Assembly (NCBI RefSeq): GCF_031143425.1
Contig: NC_090444.1
Span: forward strand, 1,314,601,324-1,314,665,323
Reading direction: 5' to 3'
Origin: Pleurodeles waltl
Lineage: Eukaryota > Chordata > Amphibia > Caudata > Salamandridae
DNA: 64,000 nt
Position numbers and translations under genes: made by a program. Positions 44,521 to 56,760 of this stretch are shown here, piece by piece (the first letter of the stretch is position 1; every line of letters starts with the position of its first letter). The notes below the pieces were generated by a model. That model had not been told where the DNA came from. It saw nothing but the letters and a program-made list of their open reading frames with translations, and made no database searches.

Positions 44521-44629
44521 CAGAGGCTAAAATACATTTATCCCTTTATTGCTGCCACTCTCAGCAGCCCCTTTAAAGATTAAGAACACAGAAACCAGAA
44601 CCTTCCAGGGACAACAAAACCCTGCTTAA
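44521..44629 (+). repeat. DIRS-c left inverted terminal repeat
   Basis: Complementary to 51953-52052. Landmarks are CAGCAGCCCC, TAAGAACACAGAAACCAGAA and AAACCCTGCTTAACCAAAC. Confidence 0.9.
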
Positions 44630-44810
44630 CCAAACATTTTGCTTCTTTTATAATAGCTATGAACTCAACAAAATCAAAACTTTCAATATGGACATATCAA
44701 ATTCTCTCAAATCCTAAATGAATTCTCACGGCTGTATCAAACTTGTGCAGTAAGAAAAAATAAATGTACAAATTAAAGGGATGGGTTAAACTGTGAGGGA
44801 TAATATTAGT

Positions 44811-44902
44811 CTGTGTCTTTAATAAAATCAAGATTTTCTGCCCACCAGGCAGTGGAAAAATCTACATTTTATGTCAAGACCCAGAGTCCAATATTATGCA
44901 AG
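44811..44902 (+). repeat. DIRS-c internal complementary region
   Basis: 44811-44864 (CTGTGTCTTTAATAAAATCA onward, through GCCCACCAGGC) is the reverse complement of 44471-44523. 44865-44902 (CATTTTATGTCAAGAC onward, ending CAATATTATGC) is the reverse complement of about 52052-52087. This is the same two-part design as in DIRS-a. Confidence 0.9.
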
Positions 44903-44919
44903 TTTAGCAATTAAACAAC

Positions 44920-45840
44920 TTGCTGCACTTTAAGGCTTACAATAAAGGAGTCCAAACATAGAATCTGATGACCAATCAGCACAACGCAAAATGTCTTGCA
45001 GACTACCCTCCAGCATTTAAGCTTTAGAAGTAGCTGCCCCACATACCGAATGAGCACTGAATGACCTCACATCCACACCAGATCTATGCGATACCTCTTT
45101 AACCCATCTTGCAAGTCTAGTGGGGAAACCACTTTATGGGGATGCTTAAAGGAAATTAGTTACTGGGATACTCCAGCAAGTCTTAAAGATTCATTCCTCA
45201 ACTCATATGCTGACTCACACTGACACAGCGAACCACACACAATTTCAAGTTTTCATTAAAAAAAAGAATTAAAAATTGAAGTTTAATTAGTCTTTGTTTT
45301 CTGAGTTAAATGAAAACATGTCCCTTCCGGGGTAAATGACTTAAAAGACACATTAAAAGCTGGCACATCCAACATTCTTCACAAAGACACTAAACATAAC
45401 AGCATAGTAAGCTTAAGAGTTAAATCTCTTAACGTTATCTTCTCATTCACCCTCTAACTTTCCAAAATCCTCAAGATCAAAGACAAATCCCAAAGCGAGT
45501 TATATCTAGAACCTGGGGGTTTAGCAAACCTAATACTTCTCATCAACCTTCTCATCATAAGATCTAGTTCCACAGATATAACAATCACCAAACTGTGACC
45601 AGCCGCGATGGCTGATATAAGCCAAACCCTTCTCACACAATTCTGTGAGAAAATGAATCACCTGGACCACATCCTCTGAAATAGGATTGTGATTCCTTTC
45701 CAAACACCAGCATGACCATTTTCTCCATGCCAATCTATAAGCCTTCATTGTTCCTGGAGCCCATGATTCCACAATAAGTCTTGAAGCCTCTGGTGAAAGA
45801 CCTAGTTGCCTCCAGATTCTCCTGTAGGTTTCCATGCCAC
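44920..45840 (-). pseudogene. DIRS-c tyrosine recombinase (broken, catalytic changes)
   Basis: The N-terminal half (45835-45630) contains LIVESWAPGTMKAYRLAWRK and VVQVIHFLTELCEKGLAYIS. After a frame change come the AAGHSLV and SIRFAKPPGSRYNSLWDL blocks (45610-45480). The active-site end near 45060-44940 reads AHSVCGAATSKA, so the Arg of the H-x-x-R pair is Cys. It continues through LQDILRCADWSSDSMFGLLY with the nucleophile region degraded to LYCK. Stops are frequent between 45440 and 45060. Confidence 0.78.
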
Positions 45841-46038
45841 CAGAACCATCTGCCCTGGCCTGAACAGACTGTGTATTTCCCCCTGAGGGTCCCTCAGAAC
45901 CTACTGAAATAATGGAATTAATACCAGAAAATCCATACTAATTTCTAACACTATTCGATGCCATGCCTGGGATCTCCATAGAAGAGTAACCACCACAACT
46001 GTCTCTTCCCATCTGTGAATCATGAGTTACTCGGCCAA

Positions 46039-47734
46039 TCATTGCAAACAGGGGAAATACATGGAACAAAGACCTCTCCAACCCTGAAGAAATGCATCTA
46101 CTCCTGATGACTCTGGGTCTGGATAACAACGGAAAACGTTTTTCACCTGTGCAGTCCGTCTGTTTGCAAAAAGATCCATAATTGGACCCCACAACTTGTC
46201 CCACTCCAGAAATACACCCCTTTCCAACATCCAATCACTTGAGTCATTAAAATTTCTTGAAAACCAATCTATCACCGAATTCTGAATTCCAGGAATATGT
46301 TCTGCTTGTACACTCAGATTTCTCTCCAGACAATACAAAATATCCTTGCTAAATCTACTAGACCCTTCGACCGAGGACCTCCCAGCCTGTTCACATATCT
46401 CATCACTGAAACATTGTGCATCCATAACAAAACCAAGCAGCGGGGTGTTAATACTGCAAAACATTTATTTGCAAAAGAACCTGCCAATAATTCCAAGCAA
46501 TTTATATGTGAACTGCTTTTTGGATCTGACCAACACTCATCTGTTCTCAAGGAGCTACATCTTGCACCCCAACCTTCCAAGCTTGCAACAGACATTCACC
46601 AAATCCAGATTTTCTCCAAACATTGCTCACCCATTCTTGGCTTCCATATTCCTAAACCACCAAGTTAACACTTCCCTCACTTCCAAAGTTAGAGAAACCT
46701 TTGGAGAACACTTCAATCCACACTCTAAGTGTCCAGCTTTCAATCTCTGCAAGGACATATAATGTAAAGGACCTGGGGAGATAGCCTGAATAGTAGAGGA
46801 CAACGGACCTACAATGAGAGCTAGCATTCTCAAAGATAATTGATCCAAACCCAAAACCATCTTTATCTCCTTCCTTAGCCTCTTTAACTTTTCTTTTGGA
46901 AGTTTCAAATTCCCATTTCCTAGTGTCCACTACAAAACAGCCTCACTGTAAACTCGTCCAGATAAATAATCATACAGATACCTCTTTTTCTGAAACAAGC
47001 TGCAACTGGACAGAGAACCTTCATAAAGCACCAAGGTGCTGATGAAAGGCCAAACAGGAGACACACAAATTTCCATAACTTCCTGTTACAATAAAACCTT
47101 AGAAACCTTTGATGACCCTCCCAAATTGGAACTATTAAATAAGCATCCTTTAGATCCAAAAGGGTCATCCAATCTCCTTTCTGCAAACCATATCTTAGCA
47201 AGTGCATGCCCTACATATTGACGTGGTGATAAACCACCCAATTATTCAGATCTCTCAGATTTATCACTGGCCTCATGTACCTTGTCTTTCTATTCTACTA
47301 GAAAAATGTTGCTTATGAATCCTTTTGACTGATCATTATCCTGTACAACTGCACCTTTTGCGAGCAGTTTTCGTACTTCTGAATCTATCAATCTCATTTT
47401 CTTTGAAAATCACCTTCCTTGGCAAGTCTCTATAGGAAACTCTTGAACAGTTTCTAAAACCCAAGGACCTTTTGTTATCTGCAACCAATTCTGATAAAAA
47501 TGGGCAAGTCTGCCACCCAATTTTACGGGGATAGGGTCTATACTTACCTGAAGATCCTCTAATCTGTCTTTCACCATGGGTGCCTTTCTGTTTTTGTGGA
47601 TATAAACCTCTACTTTTGGTAACTCTGAAATCCCTGAAAGGATCTAAAACCACAGCTAAAGGAGCTATTGTGATACCTTGTCCTCGACCGGGGAACCGAC
47701 TCTTATTCTCCTGGCCATTCCAAAACCTGGTCAT
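46039..47734 (-). pseudogene. DIRS-c RT-RNase H (YLDE variant)
   Basis: The gag tail is RFWNGQENKSRFPGRGQG (47725). Pre-RT reads NWLQITKGPWVLETVQEF (about 47490-47430). The palm is at 47207-46930, with GLQKGDWMTLLDLKDAYLIV, LLFGLSSAPW and CMIIYLDEFTV; the second catalytic Asp is Glu. RNase H follows at 46600-46310 (SLEGWGARCSS, INCLELLAGSFANK, then MHNVSVMRYVNRLGG, where the usual MDN is MHN). The tail is HIPGIQNSVIDWFSR and GPIMDLFANRRTAQVKNVF, with DAFLQGWRGLCSMYFP at 46100-46050. Two catalytic substitutions plus several frame changes make it inactive. Confidence 0.88.
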
Positions 47735-47756
47735 TAAATACTTTTTTCATGTCCCT

Positions 47757-49710
47757 TTGTGATTTCAGTATGGAACAAAAGGCTCTCACAAACTTAGACA
47801 AATTCTTGATAAAAGCAAATCATGCCCGTTTCTGGGACCATGTAAACAAGCTAAGGAACAACCATAAGTCAAGGGAGAATGGTGTATCAGAGACTGCATG
47901 GGACTCATGTCACACTCTTGTACACGACGTCCGAACTAGGATCAGACTTGGCCAGCATTAGGCTGGACAAGATTCAGTGTCCATCCTCTACCCCCAGCGA
48001 TAGGCCACCCTTGACGGTTGAAGAAAACCAAGTGAGCGAAGTAGATCAGCCAGCCGCAACTGACGAGGAAAAAGGCATGGAGCTGATTCCTTTCTCCATC
48101 AGTATGACAAAGAACGCAATAAAGAGGATGAGGAAGGATGGCGGGCCAGAGCCAAATGGCCTACCTGCTTCTCTGTTTAAATACTCTCTGTCGGACTGGC
48201 CAGAGAGCCTATCTCAGATCTTTAACAGCATGTATCACCTGACCACCGTCCTGGAATCCTGGAGAGGGTCTATATTCTGCCCAATCTACAAAAAGGGGGA
48301 CCGCTCAGTAGCTTCAAACTATCAACTAATAGCTCTTCTGGACGTGAAGGCAAAAATGTACAAATTACTGCTGTTGGGCCAACTGGAAGTCTGGGTTCAG
48401 GAGTGTCAAATCCAGCCATTCTTCCAATCTGGCTTTAGATCTGGGGCCTCAACAGTGGACAACATTGTAGCACTTGCATACTTGCAGCACCAAGCAGCTA
48501 ACGTAGATCACCAGCCGCTATTCTGCTGCTTCGTTGATTACAGTGCGGCCTTCGACAGGGTAGACCGGGAAACTCTATGGAGGAAGCTGTCATCATGGGG
48601 CATTCCCAAACAACTCTTAAGAGCCATCATTTCATTGTACTCCCACACTTGGGCCCGGGTTCGAACAGGTCCAGGATCATTATCAAGGAAAATATAAACC
48701 AACAGTGGCCTAAAGCAGGGCTGCATCTTGGCCCCACTACTGTTTAATTTGTACACCGCAGACTTGGAGAAACATCTGAAGGCCAGCTGCCTGGTTCTAT
48801 CAATGTTTGGCCCCACAAAACTCCAAATCATCCAATACGCTGATGACATTGTGATAAAGGACTGCACAAAATCTGGCCTACAGGGAGCTCTAAATGCCCT
48901 GAATACTTTCAATAAGGCTAATCGGCCTCAAGTTAACCAGGAAAAAAACAAAAGTTTTTATATTCGGAAGGTAAAAGAACAAAAATAAAAATACCCTGGC
49001 GACTGTGAAGCCAGACCATTCGCACAGCCAGGAAATATAATTACCTGGGGGTGTGGTTCACAGAAAACAATGTGGCAGGGGCACAGAAAAGTGCAATCAG
49101 ACATAAAGCTGCTGCCATCACATATGCAATCTCCCAACTGAGTAACCAACTTAGAAGCGCTTCTGCTGCCCCAATACTCAGGGTAATAAAGGCAAACCTA
49201 CTTCCTGCCCTGCAATATGGCTGCCTGGCATTTCCTGGGTCTTTAGAACCCACCATAGAAAAAGCTAATTGCAGAGCATATTTAAAAATCCCCCAACAAC
49301 CACAGTACACCGGTCGCTCCAGGCACGGATTGGAAATGGGCCTAGTGTCACAACAGATAGATTGCCAAGCTGCCATCCTGAAATATTACATCAGGCTCAA
49401 GAAGGCCAACTTTCTCACTTTAAAACACCACCTGAGAACGATTTTCAGCTTCGAAACAGGCAACTCTATTCAGCTGGCAGACACAATGGCATTTAGTGCT
49501 TGGAAAACATCAATCAACAGAGGGAGCAAAGGAACTCTCAAGGGAGCACGATATTCTGTCAGTCAAATCACCATTAACAATGCCAGTGTTAAACGACTCC
49601 TATTTGATCGGAGCCCCTCAACCATACCTACTAGAAACGATAAATGCAGGAACTCAGCATCAGATTTTGTACCTGGTAACATTAGTCCTGCCAATCAAGG
49701 ACTTTAATCC
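47757..49710 (+). pseudogene. LINE reverse transcriptase with C-terminal domain
   Basis: The linker (47770-47880) contains ANHARFWDHVNKLRNN. After a frame change, the frame from 47879 to 48697 reads NAIKRMRKDGGPEPNGLPAS, SIFCPIYKKGDRS, PFFQSGFRSGASTVDNI and CCFVDYSAAFDRVDRETLWR. A TAA at 48695-48697 precedes TNSGLKQGCILAPLLFNLYT in the same frame, and the catalytic IIQYADDIVI (about 48832-48861) is intact. After another stop and frameshift, 49051-49707 carries the region after the RT (KAAAITYAISQLSNQLR, LLPALQYGCLAFPGS, RHGLEMGLVSQQIDC). It belongs to the Jockey/CR1/I-type group, but I cannot fix the clade. Three interruptions make it non-functional. Confidence 0.88.
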
Positions 49711-50095
49711 TTCCTGGCCTGCACATAAGCGCAAAGAGCCCGCAGGCTCTGCTCATACCATCAAGAAAGTTGGCTACACCTTCTGTGCTGCTGTCCCAAA
49801 CTAGCAGCCGAAAGAAGACAGTTAATAGTTGCAGTGGCTTTGGGTCTGGTTGCATGGAGACATCCAATCTCTGCTTTTCACACTCGGCTGCCTGGGCCTT
49901 GGCAAGATGTGCAAAATACGTGACAATTCTCAGGCGGCTGCTAGGCCAGTCAGTGGGGGCAAACAGCATTGCGCTTGTGGGGCCAAACGCACTTAAGCAC
50001 CCCTTGCTGCAAACGGAGACAACACTAACCCTTTCTTAACAGATTTTTTGTTTTTCTTATTATCACATTATAATGAATTAATAATAATTCACCGT
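47757..50095 (+). mobile_element. 5'-truncated non-LTR retrotransposon nested in DIRS-c
   Basis: The insertion lies between TACTTTTTT (47746-47754 region) and TACTTTCTT (50095-50103 region), a likely diverged target duplication. Bringing the two sides together restores a DIRS gag-RT junction resembling that of DIRS-a (minus view CTTAAAAAAGT...CAGGTTTT). The element begins inside the endonuclease-RT linker and runs through RT and the C-terminal domain to an A/T-rich 3' end (ATAATGAATTAATAATAATT). Its orientation is opposite to that of DIRS-c. Confidence 0.88.
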
Positions 50096-50109
50096 ACTTT
50101 CTTGTAATG

Positions 50110-51405
50110 GTTTTAATTAACTAAACAATAAATTGACATTGGCATTGGCATGCCATTTACAGCCAGACCTTTCTCTTTACTAGAAAAAAGCACCAACTTC
50201 AGATCTATTTTTAATAAGATGCTTTTTCGCTGCTCATGGGACAAAGCGGTATTGACTTTGACTAAAAGGCAAATTGCCCATTGGATCCACTGACCTAACG
50301 CCTCAACATCCACTCTCTTATTATAAACATATGCCTATTACACCGGGTCAAACGTCTTTGTTAAAGGCCCCACAACATCCAGGAGTCTATCCTGACAGAT
50401 CCACAAGCCTTTATCCAGACCTTTCTTAGGATTTCGGCCACCTTTGTATATGAATGCCCAAGTTTTGGGATCTAGATCTGGAGTAGCTAGAACCTTATTT
50501 GAAATGAAAATCCTTGGGTGTTCAGAGTGCAATCTCACTCGAACAGGTATCTCTCTCCATATGCAATACTGAACATATTCTACCCTATGGCTTGTAGGGA
50601 TCCATTCAGGAGACAGTGGATGCTTTTTTAGTAAAGGATCACACACTATAGACCCAAAAGATCACTTAAAAAATCTTTATTCTTCACCTTTTTTATGATC
50701 CCCTACAGCGTTTCTCTTTTGCAACCCCTGTTCCTGATCAAATCAAAATCAGAACAGCTGATCTCCACCTCCCGCTGCCGGAGGATTCATCACATACCAC
50801 TGTTTTATGCTTACAACTTTCAACTTTACTCTTATTACCTTTTAACAGGCCTATATCTTGCCCATCATGTGTGCCTTTAGCACCATCTTGTTCTGTGAGT
50901 TCACAGAAATCATGTTCTGCCCATGCAGATTTTCTCTTTCTTGTCAAATCTATATTTGGTTTAGCATGTTTTCTTTTAAAAGCAACTTTACCACCTTTTC
51001 TAACATTTATGTTAGCATCATTCGCTGTTCAAAAGTGTTCCTCTTCAGAAAAATGACTCCTACTTGATAACAATTCTATCTTCCTATCCATTCTCTCAGA
51101 AACCTTTCTTTTCAATAGCATTTTCTATCCTGCTCTATAAGGCTGCAGCCTGTAAAGATTCACCAGACTCAATATCGTCTGCTAATCCTTAACTGTCATT
51201 CAGTTTCCTCAAAGAATGAACTATAAACTGTCTACAAGTGGCTGCCAACCAAATATGGCATGCCACAAAGTCAAAAAGAGTTTTATGATCATCAGAATAT
51301 GCATGCGGCATCCCATGTATCAACATTCTAACTAATATAACTTCAAGCCTCCTGAATCTTAAAATGGTCGAAACATAGGCCATAAACAAAAAACACCTCA
51401 CATTC
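50110..51405 (-). pseudogene. DIRS-c gag-like protein (broken)
   Basis: The core is recognisable in two pieces: GGRNPKKGLDKGLWICQDRL then LDVVGPLTKTFDPV (50440-50340), and MDVEALGQWIQWAICLLVKV then NTALSHEQRKSILLKIDLKL (50313-50200). These match the KDPKKGIDRA, CQDKLLDV, QRAIC and ERRKSVLLRID blocks of DIRS-b. A basic/acidic segment (50947-50738) precedes it, and the N-terminal part extends to about 51400. The LINE insertion separates this frame from the RT. Confidence 0.8.
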
Positions 51406-51952
51406 TAGTTTATCCTCGCTAGCCAGACAGCAGATGCATACGGAAGGCTCAACAGCTCCCACTCGGACTGTGCAATGTCACAAGCATGTTTCACCTATGC
51501 GCCTTTGAATTCCGAAAATAGGACAACCAAAACAATGTAAGTCCTCACTATATTTGTAAAAGATCCTCAGATTATATAACTCCTGCAGTGACCGCACTCC
51601 TGCCACGACTGCACCAGGGCAACTGTGGATAGCGTAAAAGCAGTCGAACCAACAGTCATTAAAATTAAGCTATGCAGACCAAAAGACTTTGCCTTCTGCT
51701 AACCAAGGGATTTTGCCTTCTATCTAACTCGATGGCCATTGTTTATAGAATAGTAAACTGTCAATCACACTTCAATCGGTAAGGCACAGTCGATCACACC
51801 ACAATCGGTATGGCACAATATAAGTAGCATGCAAAGGCATTCACACAGCCGACAAACAATTACATGAAGTTCATGCACAGAACTCATACGTTTCCAACAT
51901 ACACCCTCCCACGACATATCTGAGAGAGCAGCAGCAATATATGAAGGAAGAG

Positions 51953-52052
51953 GTTTGGTTAAGCAGGGTTTTATTGTCTGTGAAATGTTCTGGTTTCTGT
52001 GTTCTTAATCTTTAATGGGGCTGCTGAAAGTGGAGGCACTAAAGGGATATAT
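51953..52052 (-). repeat. DIRS-c right inverted terminal repeat
   Basis: It starts GTTTGGTTAAGCAGGGTTTT and carries CTGGTTTCTGTGTTCTTAAT and GGGGCTGCTGAAAGTGG. It pairs with 44521-44629. The outer 52053-52088 is matched only in the internal complementary region. Confidence 0.9.
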
Positions 52053-52088
52053 GCATAATATTGGCCTCCTGGTCTTGACATAAAATTG

Positions 52089-53373
52089 ATAATGCTTACA
52101 TTTATTCTGCTGTTCCGGGATGGTATATTGATCTCCTCAGGGCAAACCTTATAGATCCCCCAACACGGGGTAACCTTGACTTCTGCTGATGTGTGTGGTA
52201 GTGTGGTGACGATGTGTAAGTAACTAGGAGTCTTTCTGGTATATCATCCGTGCCATATTTCAGAGCACAGTGATTGCAGCACAATACAGTGTCTCCCTTT
52301 AAGTTGTCTTTAACCCAAAGGATGTGACAACTTGCATGTAGATCACTTCAGTGGGAGTCAGGAGATAACATCCAGGCCTGACCACTGTTCTGAAACAAAC
52401 AGCTGTCCAAAACTGGTTGGGTCCTGGGCACCTCTGTATCCAGTTTTGCCATGTAACAACTGAAGGACATTTCTCTGACCTGTCTGTCCCATCACACATC
52501 CATACAACCATAGTTTAATTGCCCTCATTGTACTGGGAGTTGCTTTGGAATTAAGAACTCATGGTGTATGGCCTGTATCTTTCCACCTAACCCGCTGGTC
52601 TTTCATCCCGCTCCTTCAGAGTAGGGATTCCCAAGAAGATACGGCCTACACGCATTGTCCGGACTTGTGATTTTTATAGGTGTCGCACAATCTTTTTGAC
52701 TCTGGGTTCTTGACATTGCTCTCAGGCTTAGATAAGTACTGGTCCACTTCACTGGAAAACATAGGTCGCATTTGCTTTGAACACGGATGGAGGTCTTCAA
52801 CACCAGGTGGTAAAATCCACAAGCAAAGCTAAATGATATTTCTCTGCTCTTATGTTTTTTTATTTTGTGTGCGTACTTCCATTTGCCCTGCATTTTCAGT
52901 AAGTAAATAAGGACCCAATCTGTTTTTATATAAGTGATATGTCTGAGGGATGATTGATTTTAGAATGTGATTACGGTAACTTCTTGACTGCCCAAATAGC
53001 TTAATTTTAAGGTTGAGTACTTATAGAGTTCTCGGTTATCCAACTGGAGAACAACAGTAACTGGGATCCTGGGCCACCACTGGTTATTGACAACACCAAT
53101 ACCACCCAATAACCAGAAGTCAGAGAAAAGGCCTCAAAGCACCATGGCATGAAGACACAATGAACTTAGAAAGGAAATGCCATGTGTTGTCATGAAATAT
53201 TACAATGGAAATAGCATACTCTTAAAGGCCACCTTTTTCATTGGAGCCTCACAAAGGGACAGAACCAGAATAAAAGCTAGAATGATACATTTTAACACAC
53301 CAGGGAGTAAAGGCGTGAACCTGTTCGTAAGTATTGTAAAAATGATAAAAGAAATAAAATGATAAGTTAGTAC
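52089..53373. other. CFAP206 intron B-C, proximal part
   Basis: No gene or element is recognised. The sequence is not obviously repetitive within the window. Confidence 0.45.
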
Positions 53374-53572
53374 CGCTATTTTCCGATTTCCGTTCGTCGT
53401 CGCTTTTCACAATTATTCCAGTCAAAAGTGGTTGCAGGACGGCGGCTGGGAAGAGCTGCTCATGGGTACCCAGGAATGGCTGGAGATTAGCAGTCATATT
53501 GCTAAGAACACTGAGCAGTACAATCTCATCCTGAAAGCTGTTCCACAGGTTTGAAACCGCAATAAAATGAGG
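53374..53572 (-). CDS. CFAP206: CFAP206 exon B
   Basis: It reads PHFIAVSNLWNSFQDEIVLL, SVLSNMTANLQPFLGTHEQL, FPAAVLQPLLTGIIVKSDDE and RKSENS, plus one base of a Gly codon (66 codons and 1 nt). The FQDE-x-x-x-LSVLSN and PFLGTHE-x-x-FP blocks are conserved in CFAP206. The acceptor is TTTTTCCTCACAG (53585-53573). The donor after ENS-G is GTACTA, a weak but usable site; it is supported because it places the reading frame exactly into exon C. Phase 0 in, phase 1 out. Confidence 0.96.
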
Positions 53573-54380
53573 CTGTGAGGAAAAAGAAGGCATCCATTTA
53601 TAAGCTGTTTATTGATGAAAACGTCCGAAACAATGAGAACATTTATACCTACCTAAAATGATAATCAAAACATATTTTCAGCGGAGAAAACCACAAAACA
53701 CTCCTAAAATCAATGCATCAATTCAAATTGGTTAAAAGGGTTTTTGCCAAATTCGGTACATTGCTGTAAACAGCCCCAATCCTCGATGAAACGTGTGAAG
53801 CGAATTATGCTAAATATGGGCCGTACCCAGAACGTCATTTGCGCACCTACTGCTGCCTGCATTTACAAGTGCCCATTCATGTTTTGGGTTCACTCTCGAC
53901 ACAATTTTCTCACACATAGTATGACGTAAGATAAGATATAAAGTACAGGTTTAATCAAATGCCAGCGAAAGAGAATAGTATGGGGTAATATTTCACTGAA
54001 ACGTCCAACAGGGATGCGGAGTGGAGGTTTTCGTATGAACTCCCAGGTTTGTGGGTACTTAAAGTATTTTGCTCCCTACCGACGTCCGGTCCCTAAATAT
54101 GCTTCAAAATATACCCCTATTAGGGACAGACGTACATGGTTATTTGGGGTGAAAAAGTTGAGGAAACCCCGTTAATTTTCCGACTAGTTTACGCTAATCG
54201 GACTTGCAGGATAGACAGCTGCCTATTTTTTGACTATAGCCTACATGAAACAGTACCGCATCATTCAAAATGCCGACATCTATATGACACGGTGCTTTAC
54301 AAAGTAACACGTTGTACACATAAACAGGTACACCCCTCCATCTCAAAGTGCATGCAAACAGGACAACAGAGGAAGGGCTT
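53573..54380. other. CFAP206 intron A-B, distal part
   Basis: No gene or element is recognised. The sequence is relatively rich in CpG around 53750-53830 and 54060-54200 compared with other intron stretches. Confidence 0.4.
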
Positions 54381-54931
54381 AGGGCCAGCTTTACGACCCT
54401 CAGTGTGTGCAACTCGCAATTTTTAGTTATTTGCAAATTGCAAGTCGCAAACACTGATGTACCACAGTTTCGTGACACTGTTTGTGATTCCCAAATGGGT
54501 TGCAAGGGACATGCCTCATTAATATTCATGAGGCAGGTCGGAATTTGCGACCCATTGCGAATGGCCCTTGGACCACTGCCTGCTCTAAAAAAATGTTGGC
54601 ACCCCCATTCTCAAAGGGGAAGGGGTCCCTTGGGGACCCTTTCCTGTTTGCGAATGGCTTACCACCTCCTTCACGGAGTAGGTAAAGTATGAAAGTTTTG
54701 CAAACACATTCCAGTCACAAAATATTAATACATGCCAGTGCGATTCGATATTAGGAAGGGACGCCCTAAACAGCACCCTTCCAAATACTGAATCGCAAAA
54801 GCGAAATGCGATTTGGTAACAAGTTACCAAGCCGCATTTTGATGTTTGTACATGCCAAAAAGCATTTTACTAGACACAAACGGCCCAATGGACCATTTGC
54901 TACCGGTGAAATGCTTCATACATATGACCCT
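54381..54931. mobile_element. Harbinger-like non-autonomous element
   Basis: The ends AGGGCCAGCTTTACGACCCT (54381) and the complement of ATTTGC...CATACATATGACCCT (54931) share AGGG(C/T)CA and a T-rich start. The flanks are TTA on the left and TCA on the right. The interior holds inverted GCGAATGG/CCATTCGC-like words, the hairpin CCTCATTAATATTCATGAGG (54511-54530) and GGGGTCCCTTGGGGACCC. It is non-coding. The assignment follows the common salamander MITE pattern and is tentative. Confidence 0.5.
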
Positions 54932-55965
54932 CAAATTCAAAGAGATGTGTGAACAGCAGCACACACATGGTTAACTACTGAAGACCAGGATATAATGACG
55001 CAGCACAGCACATAAAAACATTGAAATACAATTTATAAATCAAGGTAAATACTGCCATAGTGCAGTACACGAGCCCTGAGGCCACAGGAGGCCAATGGAA
55101 ACTTCACCATTGGTCACAACAGATGATGAAAACACACACAAGTCAATCAACAACAACACACTCAGAACAAGGGGACTATTGTAAAAGCACAGGGAAGAGC
55201 CACTATGTCGTCAGTATCCCAATCCTCCCACAAACTCCATCAATGGCTGGACACAAAAACACATCAATCAGAGGGAATGAACGGTAAAAGGAGAAGAAAG
55301 AGAGAGAGAGACGAGAGAGGAAGACAAGTGGCAATCGTCTGCTACTTCCAAATATCAAAATGTCAAAGTGGTAGGCGGGCTCAACAGATATTTGCTTCTT
55401 GGTTACAAATAAACACACAACCATTAGATGAATAAATACAGAGATAGAAGCAACCAGTAACATCCACATTTGTCAATGCTTATTGAATTGCTTTGTGGAT
55501 TTTGTTGCTAAGACTCGCACGCCAAGCAAGATGAAGGCATGGAACTCCTAGATATAAAGAAGAACAAAGACTGCCAAGTGGAAGGCAATGCTAGACATTA
55601 CAAACAAGCAAATAAACAAGTAAAGACTGCCTAACTCCCGCTAACATGAAGGAACTGGAATCGAGAGATAACAGGAAAGGCGAAGGAATGAGAATATACT
55701 ACAGAACTAACTAGAACAACGAGCCATACAATACAACTGCAAAGTAATAATCGTACTGCTCTATTATGGCACTCTTGGCAAGAGTACAGTTGGTGCATTG
55801 GGAATAAAAGCTTTTCGTGAACTGAGAATGCTTTAGCCACCAAAATAATGGGCTACCAAATCTTCCATCTTTCATTACCCAGAATGCCCAATGACGGGGG
55901 AACTTGCCTTTGAAGAGTCTTCTCTGTTAAAAATAATTCTGATAAAACAGTAATGACCCCATGCT
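54932..55965. other. unassigned intron stretch
   Basis: Nothing is recognised. A purine tract with GAGAGAGAGA lies at 55300-55325. Confidence 0.4.
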
Positions 55966-55969
55966 TAGT

Positions 55970-56760
55970 TGATTTACCGGATCTTCCATTATCCAAGAGG
56001 TCTAATCATCCCCTCAAAAGCACTGGCACATCTTCCTGAAAATGGTGTCAAAGGTCTGATATAAATTGGTGGCAATGGACAGAATATTAGGAGGAGTCAA
56101 TCTCTCATTACTCTCCAATAGTGGTCTGGAAAAGGCATCCACCTTTCCATGTTGCTTCCCAGTCATATAAGTATTTTATGCTGACGACAAGAAAACTAAG
56201 CATCAACAAGCTTGTGCATTGGCACGTCATTGTTGTCAGACATAAAAAGTTCTTGTAATCCGTCGATACAATGATTCTATAAAGTGCTCCTTCAAGATAA
56301 GGTCTCCAATGCATGAACACATTCATTCCTACTGCAAGCAGTTCCCAATCATACATGGTGTAGTTTCTTTTGGTGCTGGGCAATGTTCTGGAATAGAATG
56401 CACCTGGACGAAGTGCTTCAGATTCTGGCTGTCACTGGAATAGAATGGGTCCAGTGGCATAAGAAGAGGCATCTGTTTCTACTATGAAGGGTAAACATAT
56501 ACCAGGGTGCCGAAAGGTTAGTGTAGAAGTAAATATTCCTTTCAGTGTTGGAAACACTTGATGATCTTCTTTACCCCATCAAATGGCATTTTTTACTCAG
56601 TATGCTGGGTTATGAGAGCTATCAGGATGGAAATGTATTGTATGAAGTGGCAAAAAAAGTTAGCAAATTCAATGAATCTCTGGATTTCTTTGATGTTGAA
56701 TGGTCTCCCTTGCTAGGCATTCACAAATAAAATCTCATGTAGCCAGACAACTCAGCTCTC
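55970..56760 (-). pseudogene. Ty3/gypsy RT-connection and RNase H fragment
   Basis: The minus-strand translation across frames reads PFNIKEIQRFIEFANFFCHF (about 56740-56680), then FRHPGICLPFIVETDASSYA (about 56510-56460). The GAFYSRTLPSTKRNYTMYDW frame follows, leading to ELLAVGMNVFMHWRPYLEGA and IVSTDYKNFLCL. This is the gypsy connection (IQ-x-FIGFANFYRRF), the RNase H DAS motif and the ERNY-x-x-Y-D-x-ELLA motif. The TDHKNL block has Asp-Tyr in place of Asp-His. There is no integrase, RT palm or LTR, so it is an internal relic unrelated to the mag-like element at 36-41 kb. Confidence 0.82.

Larger units (their letters stand above)
44471..52088 (-). mobile_element. complete-length DIRS retrotransposon split by a LINE (DIRS-c)
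   Basis: Minus-strand DIRS with inverted terminal repeats at 44521-44629 and 51953-52052 and an internal complementary region at 44811-44902. The order in minus sense is leader, gag (51400-50113), LINE insertion, RT-RNase H (47734-46039), recombinase (45835-44920). Without the LINE (about 2.34 kb) the element is about 5.28 kb, close to the 5.5 kb of DIRS-a. All frames are degraded more than in DIRS-b. Confidence 0.92.
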
